Positions 26,007 through 34,920 of a stretch of 64,000 bases of DNA are shown here, piece by piece. The translations under genes and the position numbers were made by a program. The stretch comes from Ancylobacter sp. WKF20 (GTDB taxonomy: Bacteria > Pseudomonadota > Alphaproteobacteria > Rhizobiales > Xanthobacteraceae). The notes under the pieces are model-generated. The model saw only the letters and a program-made list of their open reading frames with translations. It did not search any database and had not been told where the DNA came from. Positions within the stretch are counted from its first letter, which is position 1. Each line of letters starts with the position of its first letter. Where the stretch lies: NCBI RefSeq assembly GCF_029760895.1, contig NZ_CP121679.1, positions 2,418,001 through 2,482,000 on the forward strand, written 5' to 3'.

Positions 26007-26614
26007 CGGCGGGTTCCTCTCGGGGCGCCGCCACGCGCGCTCAGCGCCTCGGCGGTATGATGGGACAGGCGGAGCGTCTGGATACAGAACGGCGCCAGCA
26101 GACGCCAGCCGCCGCGCTTGCCGGTGCGGGCACGATAGCTCTCGTTCAGCGCTTCCCACAGGGCGAAAAGCAGCGGGATGAATCGGATCATCATCGCCAC
26201 CATCAGCGCCAGCGCGCGCGGCGACAGGCCAACCCAGGCGAGCGGGCGCAGGAGCGGCTCGACCGCATCCATCATCGCGTCCATGCGCGTGGTCATAGTC
26301 ACCGCATTGGCGAGCAGGATCATGGCAATGAGCCGCGCGAGCACGGCAAGGCCGGTGGCGATGTCGCCATTCCAGGCGTGAAACAGCAGCAGGATCGCGA
26401 AGAGCGGACACATGGCGCGCAGCATCAGGAGCTGGCGCAGCGCCGCCTTCCCCAGCGAGGCATAGAGCGCGAGCACGGCGAGGATGAGCGCGCCCATGAC
26501 GGCCACGTTTTCCAGCGGCGCAATGAGCAGGCTGATGAGCGCCAGCGCCGCGAGTTTCCAGCCGGCGGGGACGGCGTGCAGCCAGGTACGCTCCGCCAGA
26601 TAAAGCGAGATCAC
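26003..26614 (-). CDS. bioN: Biotin ECF transporter transmembrane protein BioN
   Basis: The GTG at 26614 (VISLYLAERTWLH) gives 203 residues, the expected BioN size. The protein is hydrophobic with several membrane helices and has the CbiQ/EcfT-type coupling region near the C-terminus (YRARTGKRG, then LSHHTAEALSARG). It links the BioM ATPase to BioY in the inner membrane. A 220-bp gap with REP-like palindromes separates it from bioM, unusual inside an operon; a processed or attenuated transcript is possible. Confidence 0.9.
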   Translation of the reverse strand: MISLYLAERTWLHAVPAGWKLAALALISLLIAPLENVAVMGALILAVLALYASLGKAALRQLLMLRAMCPLFAILLLFHAWNGDIATGLAVLARLIAMILLANAVTMTTRMDAMMDAVEPLLRPLAWVGLSPRALALMVAMMIRFIPLLFALWEALNESYRARTGKRGGWRLLAPFCIQTLRLSHHTAEALSARGGAPRGTRR

Positions 26615-26739
26615 GCCTGCGCCTCCCGTGTCCCGGCCCAGCGACGCCGGAGGCGGAGCGCCGAGCCGGGACCCAGGGGAGAGTCGGCGAAGCCTCTGAT
26701 TCGTGTCACACAAGATCTAGCCGCCTGCGGCGGATTCTC

Positions 26740-26786
26740 TCCTGGATCCCGGATCGGCGCTGCACCTTGTGCAGCTTGTCCGGGAC
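26740..26786. repeat. REP-like palindrome between bioM and bioN
   Basis: An imperfect palindrome: CTGGATCCCGGATC on the left, an inner hairpin GCTGCACC..GTGCAGC, then TTGTCCGGGACAC on the right. The arms match the elements near 1146 and 63693. A second, weaker palindrome with GTCCCGGC and GCCGGGAC lies at about 26625-26665. Placed inside the bioMNY operon, it could stabilise the upstream mRNA segment or end some transcripts. Confidence 0.6.
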
Positions 26787-26834
26787 ACGGACGGCGCGCG
26801 CATCGCCTCTGCGGGACACGCGGAGCAGGCGCGC

Positions 26835-27533
26835 TCACGCCTGCGCCTCGGCAAAAGCGCGGTAGGCGGCGAGCACCTCGGTGGGCGGGCCGTCCATGCG
26901 CACGCGGCCCTCGTCCAGCCAGAGCAGCCGGTCGTAACCGCTGAAGGCGTCGAGTTCATGCGCCACGAGGATCACCTGTTGCGGCAGGGTGGCGATGAGC
27001 GCTTCCAGCCGCCGCCGGGTGGGCAAATCGAGGCTGGAAAAGGGTTCGTCGAACACGATCACCGCCGGCTCCATCACCAGCACGGCGATGATGCACAAAA
27101 GCTGCTTCTCGCCTTCCGACAAAGCATGGACCGGCCGCTCGGCCCAGCCCTCCCGGCCGAAGCAGGCAAGCGCCGGCACCGCCCCGTCGCGCGCCTCGCG
27201 CCGCGAGCGGCCGGCCTGTTCGAGGCTGAAGGCGATCTCCTCGGCGACCGTCGGGAAGATGATCTGGTGGTCCGGGTTCTGGAAGATGAAACCGACTTTG
27301 CGCGGCAGCTCGGCCGGGCTCTCGGCGGCGTCGATGCCGTGGACGGTGACGCGGCCTTTGTCGGGCGTCAGCAGCCCGTTGAACAGGCGCACCAGCGAGC
27401 TCTTGCCGGAGCCATTGGTGCCTATGAGCCCGATCCGCCGCTCGGACAGCGCCAGCGACACATCGTCGAGCACCACCCGCCCGCCGCGGGTGAGGGTGAC
27501 GTGATCGAGCAGGATGGACGGCGGCTGCGGCAC
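26835..27533 (-). CDS. bioM: Biotin ECF transporter ATPase BioM
   Basis: This 232-residue ABC ATPase carries the Walker A motif GTNGSGKSSLV, a Q-loop in IFQNPDHQIIFPTV (the ECF-type NPD signature), the ABC signature ALSEGEKQLL and Walker B VIVFDEPFSSLD. It energises biotin uptake with BioN and BioY. It is the first gene of the operon; upstream lies a 15-bp-period direct repeat and then a TetR-family gene on the same strand. Confidence 0.93.
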   Translation of the reverse strand: MPQPPSILLDHVTLTRGGRVVLDDVSLALSERRIGLIGTNGSGKSSLVRLFNGLLTPDKGRVTVHGIDAAESPAELPRKVGFIFQNPDHQIIFPTVAEEIAFSLEQAGRSRREARDGAVPALACFGREGWAERPVHALSEGEKQLLCIIAVLVMEPAVIVFDEPFSSLDLPTRRRLEALIATLPQQVILVAHELDAFSGYDRLLWLDEGRVRMDGPPTEVLAAYRAFAEAQA

Positions 27534-27594
27534 GGGGCTTGTCCGGCTGGCGGCGAAAGGGTCTCGCGCCGCCTTATGGAACCGGCAAGGCCTG

Positions 27595-27622
27595 CTGTCG
27601 ATACGCCTCCTGTCGATACGCC
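27595..27622. repeat. Direct repeat upstream of bioM (13 bp twice, period 15)
   Basis: The sequence CTGTCGATACGCC occurs twice, at 27595-27607 and 27610-27622, in the 102-bp gap between bioM and the TetR-family gene. Two identical sites about one and a half helical turns apart could be a regulator binding site for bioMNY. It does not match the known BioR box. Confidence 0.45.
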
Positions 27623-27635
27623 GCCGGTTGTGCGC

Positions 27636-28214
27636 TCACCCCGCCCGCCCCTTTAGCGTCGCCAGGGCGAAACGGACGAGGCGGTCGAAAGCCCCGCCGT
27701 CGCCCGCCCGCGCGCGCAGCACCGCGCCCTCATAGAGGTCGATGATGTAGGCGGCGACCTCCGTCGCATCGAGCCCGGAATCGACCTCGCCCGCCTGCTG
27801 CGCCTCGACAATGAGGGCGGCAAGATCCGCCTGCCAGCTACCGAAGACGTCGGTGAGCTTCGCCTTGAGGTCATCGCCGAGCCCGGGTGCGGCCAGTGCG
27901 AGAACGCCATAGAGGCAACCGGCGACATCGCCCTCCGCCATCGTGTCCTCGACGAGCTTTTCCAGATGCCGCTCGATACGGGCGAGCGGGGTCAGCGCCG
28001 CGTCGGCGAACAGCGTGCGCCGCTGGGTGCGGTATTGCCCGGCATAGGCCTCGAGCACGGCGCTCGCGAAGGCCTCCTTGCTCGGGAAGAAATGATAGAA
28101 CGAGCCCTTGGGCACGGCGATGGAGGCCAGAAGCGGGCCGAGCCCGGTGCCCTCATAGCCCTGCTCCAGCATCGCCCGGCGGCCAGCGGCGACGATTTTT
28201 TCGCGCGTCGACAT
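27636..28214 (-). CDS. TetR-family transcriptional regulator
   Basis: This 192-residue protein has the TetR helix-turn-helix at its N-terminus (LGPLLASIAVPKGSFYHFFPSKEAFASAVLEAY, positions about 24-57), typical of regulators of efflux and detoxification genes. The C-terminal half is the ligand-binding domain. It is divergent from an EamA transporter gene, and a perfect inverted repeat sits in the gap, so it most likely represses both genes. Confidence 0.92.
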   Translation of the reverse strand: MSTREKIVAAGRRAMLEQGYEGTGLGPLLASIAVPKGSFYHFFPSKEAFASAVLEAYAGQYRTQRRTLFADAALTPLARIERHLEKLVEDTMAEGDVAGCLYGVLALAAPGLGDDLKAKLTDVFGSWQADLAALIVEAQQAGEVDSGLDATEVAAYIIDLYEGAVLRARAGDGGAFDRLVRFALATLKGRAG

Positions 28215-28230
28215 TTCGCGCCCTCCTCAC

Positions 28231-28245
28231 TAGACGACTGGTCTA
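28231..28245. promoter_or_regulatory. Probable operator of the TetR-family regulator
   Basis: TAGAC-GACTG-GTCTA is a perfect 5-bp inverted repeat with a 5-bp centre, in the 75-bp divergent gap between the TetR-family gene and the EamA transporter gene. It resembles the TAGACC-type operators of LmrA/YxaF-like TetR proteins. Assignment is by position and symmetry. Confidence 0.6.
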
Positions 28246-28289
28246 CTTTGTCCTATTCAGAGTGAAACCGCAACCGTCGAGGCCACCCC

Positions 28290-29198
28290 ATGTCGAGCGT
28301 TGAGCCGTGCGTCGCCCCTCCGCCCGCGCCGTCCCTGCTGCGCTCGCGCGCCGGTGGCTTCGCGCTGGTGCTCGTCGGCGCGGTGCTGTGGAGCACGGCG
28401 GGCTATTTCGTGCGGCTGGCACAGCTCGATTCCTGGTCGATCGTGCTGTGGCGCTCGCTCTTCGCGGCGCTGGCGCTGCTGCCCTTCTGGCTGCTGACCG
28501 GCCGGAACCGGCGGGCCGCCCTGCGCAGCCTCATCACCCCGCTCGGCCTGTTCGCGGTGTTTCTCGGCGTCGCCGGCAACGTGACCTATATCCTCGCCCT
28601 GCAGCTCACCACGGTGGCGACCGTGATGACGGTCGGCGCCATCATGCCCTTCGTCGCCGCGGCGCTGGCTTATCTCGCGATGCGCGAGCCGCTGACCCGC
28701 CGCTTCGGCGGCGCGGCGGCATTGGCGGGGCTCGGCGTCGTCATCACCGCCGGGGCGGGCGTGACGCCGACGGACATGGCCGGCATCGTCATGACGCTGG
28801 CGATGGTGCTGTGCTGGGGCGGCCTGCTGGTGCTGATGCGCAAGCATCCCGGCCTCGATCTCACCCTGGTGAGCCTAGCCTCCGCGCTGGTGGCGGCGCT
28901 CGCCGCGCTTCCCTTCGTCCCGGCCACGCTGCCTTCCGGCCATGCGCTGATGGCCTGCGCCATGCTCGGCGTGCTCACCACCGGCCTCGCCAATGTCATC
29001 ACCCTGATGGGCGGCCGCTTCATCCGCTCCGGCGAGGCGAGCCTCGTCCTGCTGCTGGACATCGTGCTGAGCCCGCTCTGGGTGTGGCTGGCCTTCGGCG
29101 AGGCGGTTGGCCCCGCCCAGATGATGGGCGGAGCGCTGGTGATCGGCGCGGTCGGCTTCTATCTGGCCGCCGAGACGCCCCGCCGGGCTGCCGCCTGA
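28290..29198 (+). CDS. EamA/DMT-family transporter
   Basis: This 302-residue inner-membrane protein has about ten hydrophobic helices in two five-helix halves, each with EamA character (GAVLWSTAGYFVRLA in the first, ALAYLAMREPLTRR at the end of it, and VLLLDIVLSPLWVWLAFGEAVG in the second). It probably exports a metabolite or drug. It is divergent from the TetR-family gene that presumably controls it. Confidence 0.9.
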   Translation: MSSVEPCVAPPPAPSLLRSRAGGFALVLVGAVLWSTAGYFVRLAQLDSWSIVLWRSLFAALALLPFWLLTGRNRRAALRSLITPLGLFAVFLGVAGNVTYILALQLTTVATVMTVGAIMPFVAAALAYLAMREPLTRRFGGAAALAGLGVVITAGAGVTPTDMAGIVMTLAMVLCWGGLLVLMRKHPGLDLTLVSLASALVAALAALPFVPATLPSGHALMACAMLGVLTTGLANVITLMGGRFIRSGEASLVLLLDIVLSPLWVWLAFGEAVGPAQMMGGALVIGAVGFYLAAETPRRAAA

Positions 29199-29208
29199 CG
29201 GCGCGCCG

Positions 29209-30042
29209 TCACAGCATCTCCAGCGAGCGCTTGCGGCTCGGCGGCGGGAAGGCCTTGTCGAGCGCGGCGAGGTCGTCCGCGTCGAGGCGGATGTCGCGGG
29301 CGCCGGCATTCTCGCGCATATGGGCGGGGCGGGACGCCTTGGGGATCACGATATTGCCGGGGAAGCGCAGCGCCCAGGCGAGCGCGATCTGGAACGGCTT
29401 GGCGTTGTGCTTGGCGGCGATCTCGGTGAGCACGCCGGCGGTTTTGATCCGCCCCTGCTCGATCGGGCTATAGGCCATCAGCGGCATTTCGTGCTGCTGG
29501 AGCCATGGCAGCAGATCCCATTCCGGCCCGCGCCGGGTGAGGTTGTACAGCACCTGATTGACGGCGCAGGCCTCCCCGCCCGGCGTCTCCTCCAGCTCGA
29601 TCATGTCGTCCGTGTCGAAATTCGACACGCCCCAATGGCGGATCTTGCCGGTGCTCTTGAGGTGCTCGAAGCCGATGATGGTCTCCTCCAGCGGCACGCC
29701 GCCGCGCCAGTGCAGGAGATAGAGATCGAGCCGGTCGGTCTTCAGCCGCTTCAGGCTGCGCTCGCAGGCGGCGATGACCCCGGCGCGGCTGGCATTGTGC
29801 GGGTAGACCTTGCTGACCAGGAACACCTTGTCGCGCAAGCCGTCCAACGCATCGCCGAGGAAGCTCTCGCAGGCGCCCTCGCCATACATTTCGGCGGTGT
29901 CGACCAGCTTCAGACCGAGCTCGACGCCGAGGCGGACCGATTCGGCCTCTTCCTTCCGCACTGCTGCGCGCTCGCCCATCATCCACGTGCCGATGCCGAG
30001 GGTGGGCACCTTTTCACCGTCGGGAAGCGTCACCTTGCTCAT
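29209..30042 (-). CDS. Aldo/keto reductase
   Basis: Two ATGs stand in tandem; I prefer the second (30042), placed 6 nt after GAGG, giving 277 residues. Motifs are GIGTWMMGE, LVDTAEMYG with the catalytic Asp/Tyr, FLVSKVYP with the Lys, LYLLHWRG with the His, and the C-terminal NIVIPKASRPAHMREN typical of the 2,5-diketogluconate-reductase-like group. Substrate unknown. It converges with the EamA gene. Confidence 0.9.
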   Translation of the reverse strand: MSKVTLPDGEKVPTLGIGTWMMGERAAVRKEEAESVRLGVELGLKLVDTAEMYGEGACESFLGDALDGLRDKVFLVSKVYPHNASRAGVIAACERSLKRLKTDRLDLYLLHWRGGVPLEETIIGFEHLKSTGKIRHWGVSNFDTDDMIELEETPGGEACAVNQVLYNLTRRGPEWDLLPWLQQHEMPLMAYSPIEQGRIKTAGVLTEIAAKHNAKPFQIALAWALRFPGNIVIPKASRPAHMRENAGARDIRLDADDLAALDKAFPPPSRKRSLEML

Positions 30043-30165
30043 CATCCACCTCGCGCATGCTCAGGGTTCGTCTCAAGCCGGATTGCCATCGCAGCGCCGG
30101 GCGCGCAACCATGCTATCAGCGCGACACCGCCATTCGCACGCCAGCCTTGCCGTCGTGGAGCCCG

Positions 30166-31134
30166 ATGACGCCCGCCCCCTCCCCCGCTTCTGAAGGCAT
30201 GCCGGAACCGGGGCTCGCCATCGGCCTGTCGGCGGTCATCGTGGCGGTGACGGGGGATGACCCGAAAGTGCTCGCCATCCGCCATGCCAATGGCCGCGAG
30301 GGTCTGCCGTCGGGCCCGCTGGAGCGCGGCCACCGCACGCTGGAAATCGGCCTGCGCAGCTGGGTGGAGCGGCAGACGCTGCAGGAACTCGGCTATGTCG
30401 AGCAGCTCTACACCTTCGGCGACCGCGACCGAGGCGAGGACGGCGCGCGCGCCCTCTCGCTGGCCTATCTCGCTTTGGTGCGCGAGGCCCGCCCGGCCGG
30501 CGACGCCGATGCGGCGTGGGAGAGCTGGTACCGCTATTTCCCGTGGGAAGACTGGCGGGACGGCCGCCCGGCTTTGCTCGACGCGCTGATTCCGGGCCTG
30601 CGCGCCTGGGCGGCCTCGGCGACCAATCCGCGCATGGCGGAGACGCGGGTCGAACGGGTGACGCTGTGCTTCGGCGGCGATTCCGGCTGGAACGAGGAGC
30701 GCGTGCTCGAACGCTATGAGCTGCTCTATGAGGCCGGGCTGGTGGCCGAGGCGCTGCGCGAGCGCGGCTCCGACCGCGTGGCGCCGGGCTCCTCGGGCGC
30801 GGAGATGCGCGAGGACCACCGGCGCATGCTGGCGCTCGCCATCGCCCGGCTGCGCGGCAAGATCAAATACCGCCCGGTGGTGTTCGAGCTGATGCCGCCG
30901 AGCTTCACCCTGCTGCAGCTCCAGCGCACGGTCGAGGCGCTCTCGGGCGTGCGGCTGCACAAGCAGAATTTCCGCCGGCTGATCGAGCAGCAGCGCCTCG
31001 TCGAGGAAACCGGCGAGACCACCGCCGAGACGGGCGGGCGCCCCGCCCGGCTCGTGCGCTTCCGCCGCGAAGTGCTCATCGAGCGCCCCGCCCCCGGCGT
31101 GCGCCTGCCCGGCGGGCATGGACGGCGCGGCTAG
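30166..31134 (+). CDS. NUDIX-domain protein with C-terminal winged helix (NrtR/COG4111-like)
   Basis: I start at the ATG at 30166, preceded by GGAG; the open frame continues far upstream but that part is antisense to the aldo/keto reductase. The 322-residue product has an N-terminal NUDIX-like domain (VIVAVTGDDPKVLAIR, then GLPSGPLERGHRTLEIGLRSWVERQT) in which the canonical GX5EX7REUXEE box is degenerate, so hydrolysis is doubtful. The C-terminal part (KYRPVVFELMPPSFTLLQLQRTVEAL) is the winged-helix region of NrtR-like regulators. It may sense an NAD-related nucleotide; this is inference. Confidence 0.75.
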   Translation: MTPAPSPASEGMPEPGLAIGLSAVIVAVTGDDPKVLAIRHANGREGLPSGPLERGHRTLEIGLRSWVERQTLQELGYVEQLYTFGDRDRGEDGARALSLAYLALVREARPAGDADAAWESWYRYFPWEDWRDGRPALLDALIPGLRAWAASATNPRMAETRVERVTLCFGGDSGWNEERVLERYELLYEAGLVAEALRERGSDRVAPGSSGAEMREDHRRMLALAIARLRGKIKYRPVVFELMPPSFTLLQLQRTVEALSGVRLHKQNFRRLIEQQRLVEETGETTAETGGRPARLVRFRREVLIERPAPGVRLPGGHGRRG

Positions 31135-31315
31135 GTGGCCACGGCAACCTCAGCTCTTTGTGGCCTAAACGCACTTTCGGGATGTGCAGGGGAGTCGCCT
31201 GCGGTTAGATAAGTGACGCATGATGGCCCTACGTCGGTAGTGGCGCCCGCGTGATTGTCGCGGACGGGCCGATCCGCGCCAGACATCCTTTCAGCCTGCC
31301 GACGCCTGGACGACG

Positions 31316-33883
31316 ATGAGCGATATACCCTTACCCCCCGCCTCCACCGTGGAGGACGCTCACGCGACGCCGGTTTCCGGCCTCAGCGATCTCAGCGACA
31401 AGCCCTTTCGCCTGCGGCGCCCGCCCCGGCGCAAGCGGCGGCTGCGGCGGCTTCTGGCGCCGCTCACCAAGCTGGCGACGCGCCTGCTGCGGCTCGGCAC
31501 CGTGGCGCGACTGGCGATCACCGACATGCGCGAGAACTGGGGTGGCGCGGCCTCCCGGCTGCTGGCGCAGTATCCGGGCGCGGCTCCCGGCGGCGGCGGG
31601 GCGGTCGCGCTCTACGCGCATTTCGCGCCGCATTCCGGCATCAGCGACATGGTGGTGCGCCAGCTGCGCGCCTATGCCGGCCTCGGCTTCCGCATCGTGT
31701 TCATCTCCAGCGCGCCGCGCCTCGACGCCACCGACCGCGCGGCCATTGCAGAGCATGTCGAGCTGATCCTCCACCGGCGCAATTTCGGGCTGGATTTCGG
31801 CGCCTGGAGCGACGCGCTGGCGCTGCGGCCGGAGCTTCTCGACGGGGCGGACGAGCTGCTGCTGGTCAACGATTCCGTGCTCGGCCCGCTCCGCCCGCTC
31901 GACGACATGATGGAGCGCCTGCGCGCCGGTGGGGACGGGCTGTTCGGCCTGACCGACAGCGTGCAATACGCCCCGCACCTGCAATCCTATTTCCTGCTGG
32001 CGCGCGGCGAGGCGGCGATCGACGACGTCGCCGACTTCCTGCACACCCGGCGGCTCACCGCCAACAAGCGCACCGTCATCGAGCGCTTCGAGGTCGGCCT
32101 CAGCGAGCACATGCGCGATCTCGGCCACCGCGTCGCCTCGGTCTGGGGCTATGACGATATCGAGAACGCCGTGCTCCAATCCGAGACCGACATCGCGGCG
32201 CTGCTGGCGGTGCTGCCGGGCAACCGGGCGCTGGCGGCCGGGCCGGGCGGACAGTTCACCCTGCGCCGGCAATTGCTCGACCTGCCGCTCAACCCGGTGC
32301 ACCACTTCGCCGGCGTGCTGATACGCCGCTGCGGCTTTCCCTTCCTGAAGACCGAGCTGGTGCTGAAGAACCCCGAGCGCCTGCCGGAGGCGGTGAACTG
32401 GCGGGCACTGGTGCCGGCGGACGCGCCGGTTCCGGTGGCGGTGATCGAGGATCATCTCGCCGCCTATGAGCGCCCGCGCCGCCGCGCCCGGCCCCGCCGT
32501 CCGGCCACCGCCGCGCCGGCCCCGCGCGGGCCGGCCGAACCGGGGGAACCTCTCCCGGCGCTCCCCCTCCCGCCATGGCAGGCGCCCCTGCGCGCAGCCT
32601 GGGCGCGGCGCGTGGCGCCCCCCGCACCCGCCATCGTGGCGCCGACCCTGTCGGCCAGGGCACTGGCGGCGGGTCTGCCGCAGGTGCCGCTGGTCATCGC
32701 CTTCAGCCATGACGACTACGCCGCCCATTGCGGCGGGGTGCAGAATGTCATCGCCGCCGAACAGCGGGCCTTCGCCGCCGAGGGGGTGGGCTATCTGCAC
32801 CTCGCACCGGCGCAGGCCACCCCCGGTCTCGCCGCTGTGGATCCGGCGGCGTGCTATTCGGTCCGCATCGACGGCACGCATCTCGGCCTCGTGCGCCTCG
32901 ACGCGCTGCTCGACGCCTGCCGCGAACTCGGGCGGCAGAAGGCGGTGATGGCGGGGCTGGTCCACCACCTCGCCGGCCATGCGCCGGAGCAGGTTCAGGC
33001 GCTGATCGAGGCGACGCAGGCACCGGAGCGGCTGTTCTGGCTGCACGATTTCGGCACGCTGTGCGACCAGCCCATGTTGCTGCGCAACGACATCGCCTTT
33101 TGCGGCGGGCCGGCAGTGGACTCGGCCGCCTGTACGGTCTGCGCCCATGGCGCCGCGCGTCCCGAGCATCTCGCCCGCGTCGCGGCCTTCTTCGCGGCGC
33201 TCCGGCCGGTGGCGCTCGCGCCCTCGGCGTCCGCGCTCGCCTTCTGGGAAAGCCGGACCGATTGGCCGGTGACGGGCACCGCCGTGCTGCCGCCGGCCCG
33301 CCTCGTCGCGCTGCCCGCGCCCGGCCCGCGCCGCACCGGAACGCCGCTGCGCGTCGCCTATCTCGGCGCGCGCGCCTCGCATAAGGGCTGGCCGGTCTTC
33401 GCCGCGCTGGCGGAGCGTGTCGCGGACACAGGGCGCTACGAATTCCTTCAGCTCGGCATCGACGCCGCCCTGCCCGCCAGTCCGGCGGTGCGGTGCGTGC
33501 CGGTGCAGGTGAGCCCGGACCACCCCACCGCCATGATCGACGCGCTGCTGGCGCAGCAGGTCGACGTGGTGATCAACTGGTCGCTCTGCCACGAGACCTT
33601 CTCCTTCACCACCCATGAGGCGCTGGCCGCTGGCGCCTTCGTGGTGACGCACGCGCAGGCCGGCAACGTGCCCCATGCCATCGCCGCCAACGCGCCCGCG
33701 CAGGGGCTGACGCTGATGAATGAGCAGGAACTCGAGGCACTGTTCGTCGAGGAGCGCCTGCAGGAGGTGCTGGCGCAGGCGTCCCGCGCGCGCCACATGC
33801 TGGCTTTTGGCGGGGCGAGCGCGGAATGGCTGCTCGCCCGCCGGGTCGAGGCGCGCATGCGGACGCTCTCCCGCCATGGGTGA
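31316..33883 (+). CDS. Two-domain surface-glycan glycosyltransferase, RgpF-like N-terminus
   Basis: This 855-residue protein is a fusion. Residues about 95-370 match the rhamnan synthesis F (RgpF) family: LYAHFAPHSGISDMVVRQLRAY, LILHRRNFGLDFGAW and LLLVNDSVLGPL. A Pro/Arg/Ala-rich linker follows (about 375-450), then a second domain resembling GT4-type transferases (IAFSHDDYAAHCGGVQNVI, LFWLHDFGTLC, and VINWSLCHETFSFTTHEALAAG, where the glutamates match the nucleotide-sugar site). It should build a surface polysaccharide. The last 8 bp overlap the next glycosyltransferase gene. Confidence 0.82.
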   Translation: MSDIPLPPASTVEDAHATPVSGLSDLSDKPFRLRRPPRRKRRLRRLLAPLTKLATRLLRLGTVARLAITDMRENWGGAASRLLAQYPGAAPGGGGAVALYAHFAPHSGISDMVVRQLRAYAGLGFRIVFISSAPRLDATDRAAIAEHVELILHRRNFGLDFGAWSDALALRPELLDGADELLLVNDSVLGPLRPLDDMMERLRAGGDGLFGLTDSVQYAPHLQSYFLLARGEAAIDDVADFLHTRRLTANKRTVIERFEVGLSEHMRDLGHRVASVWGYDDIENAVLQSETDIAALLAVLPGNRALAAGPGGQFTLRRQLLDLPLNPVHHFAGVLIRRCGFPFLKTELVLKNPERLPEAVNWRALVPADAPVPVAVIEDHLAAYERPRRRARPRRPATAAPAPRGPAEPGEPLPALPLPPWQAPLRAAWARRVAPPAPAIVAPTLSARALAAGLPQVPLVIAFSHDDYAAHCGGVQNVIAAEQRAFAAEGVGYLHLAPAQATPGLAAVDPAACYSVRIDGTHLGLVRLDALLDACRELGRQKAVMAGLVHHLAGHAPEQVQALIEATQAPERLFWLHDFGTLCDQPMLLRNDIAFCGGPAVDSAACTVCAHGAARPEHLARVAAFFAALRPVALAPSASALAFWESRTDWPVTGTAVLPPARLVALPAPGPRRTGTPLRVAYLGARASHKGWPVFAALAERVADTGRYEFLQLGIDAALPASPAVRCVPVQVSPDHPTAMIDALLAQQVDVVINWSLCHETFSFTTHEALAAGAFVVTHAQAGNVPHAIAANAPAQGLTLMNEQELEALFVEERLQEVLAQASRARHMLAFGGASAEWLLARRVEARMRTLSRHG

Positions 33884-34919
33884 CGCGCACATGGCCGCCA
33901 GCACCGTCCACTGCTTCACCTCGGCCTCGCTCGCCTATGCCGACCGGGCGCTGGTGCTGGCCCACAGCCTGCGCCGGCAGCATCCCGACTGGGTGATCTG
34001 GCTGTGCCTCGTCGACCGCCCGCCGGAAGGGTTCGCGCTCGACCCGCTCACGGCGGCGTTCGACCATATCGTGCCGGCGGAAGCGCTCCCCATCGCCGAC
34101 ATGCGCGGCTGGCTGTTCGGCCATGATGTGGTGGAAGCCTGCACCGCGGTGAAGGGCGCGATGCTCCGCCATATGCTGGATCAGGGTGCCGACAGGGTGC
34201 TCTATCTCGATCCCGACATCGCTGTCTTCGCCCCGCTGACCGCGCTCGCCGAGCAACTCGACACCGCCGATGTTCTGCTGACACCGCATGTGCTGGTGCC
34301 GGAATCCACGGCAGCCGGTGTGCTCGACAATGAGATCGGCGCGCTGAAGCACGGCATCTACAATCTCGGCTTCATCGGGGTGAGCGGACGGGATGAGGGG
34401 CGCCGCTTCGCCCGGTGGTGGGACGAACGGCTCCAGGTCCACTGTATCGACGATATTCCCGCCGGCCTGTTCACCGACCAGCGCTGGTGCGACCATGTGC
34501 CGGTGTTCTTTCCGGGCACGCAGATCGTGCGCGATCCCGGCTACAATGTCGCGAGCTGGAACGTCGCCAACCGCCCGCTCAGCATCGGCACGGACGGGGT
34601 GATCCGCGCCGCCGGCGTGCCGCTGCGCTTCTTCCACTTCACCAAATTCACCGGCATCGGCCGGCTGATGCTGGAGCGCCAGGGCGGCACCGCGAGCGCC
34701 CTCGCCGAGGTGATGGCCTGGTACGCCGACGCCCTCGCCGCGCAGGCGCCCGTCGGCCTGCCGGCGGGCTGGTGGGCCTATGGCCACTATGCCGACGGCC
34801 GACCCATCCCGCGCGAGCACCGGCGCCGCTGGCGGGCGGACGATGCGCTGCGGGCCCGCATCGCGGACCCGTTCGCACTGACCTTTCGCCAGGCCGCCGA
34901 GCTGACCCGTTCGGCCTGA
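33876..34919 (+). CDS. GT8-like glycosyltransferase
   Basis: The ATG at 33876 overlaps the preceding gene by 8 bp; a second ATG at 33891 is also possible. The 347-residue protein has a cytosolic GT-A fold: HCFTSASLAYADRALVLAHSL at the N-terminus, the metal-binding DXD in DRVLYLDPDIAVF, and NLGFIGVS with the sugar-site region. The C-terminal FFHFTKFTGI also fits. It should transfer a sugar to the same surface glycan as its neighbours. It is followed after 1 bp by a DUF6270 gene. Confidence 0.82.
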   Translation: MGDAHMAASTVHCFTSASLAYADRALVLAHSLRRQHPDWVIWLCLVDRPPEGFALDPLTAAFDHIVPAEALPIADMRGWLFGHDVVEACTAVKGAMLRHMLDQGADRVLYLDPDIAVFAPLTALAEQLDTADVLLTPHVLVPESTAAGVLDNEIGALKHGIYNLGFIGVSGRDEGRRFARWWDERLQVHCIDDIPAGLFTDQRWCDHVPVFFPGTQIVRDPGYNVASWNVANRPLSIGTDGVIRAAGVPLRFFHFTKFTGIGRLMLERQGGTASALAEVMAWYADALAAQAPVGLPAGWWAYGHYADGRPIPREHRRRWRADDALRARIADPFALTFRQAAELTRSA

Positions 34920-34920
34920 A

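Noticed and set aside
29320..30165. N-terminal 280 codons of a longer frame before the NUDIX-like protein
   Set aside because: This part is antisense to the aldo/keto reductase gene; the NUDIX-like domain starts after the ATG at 30166.
31331..33919. An 862-codon minus-strand open frame
   Set aside because: Antisense shadow of the 855-residue glycosyltransferase, which has clear domain motifs; the shadow has low-complexity composition.
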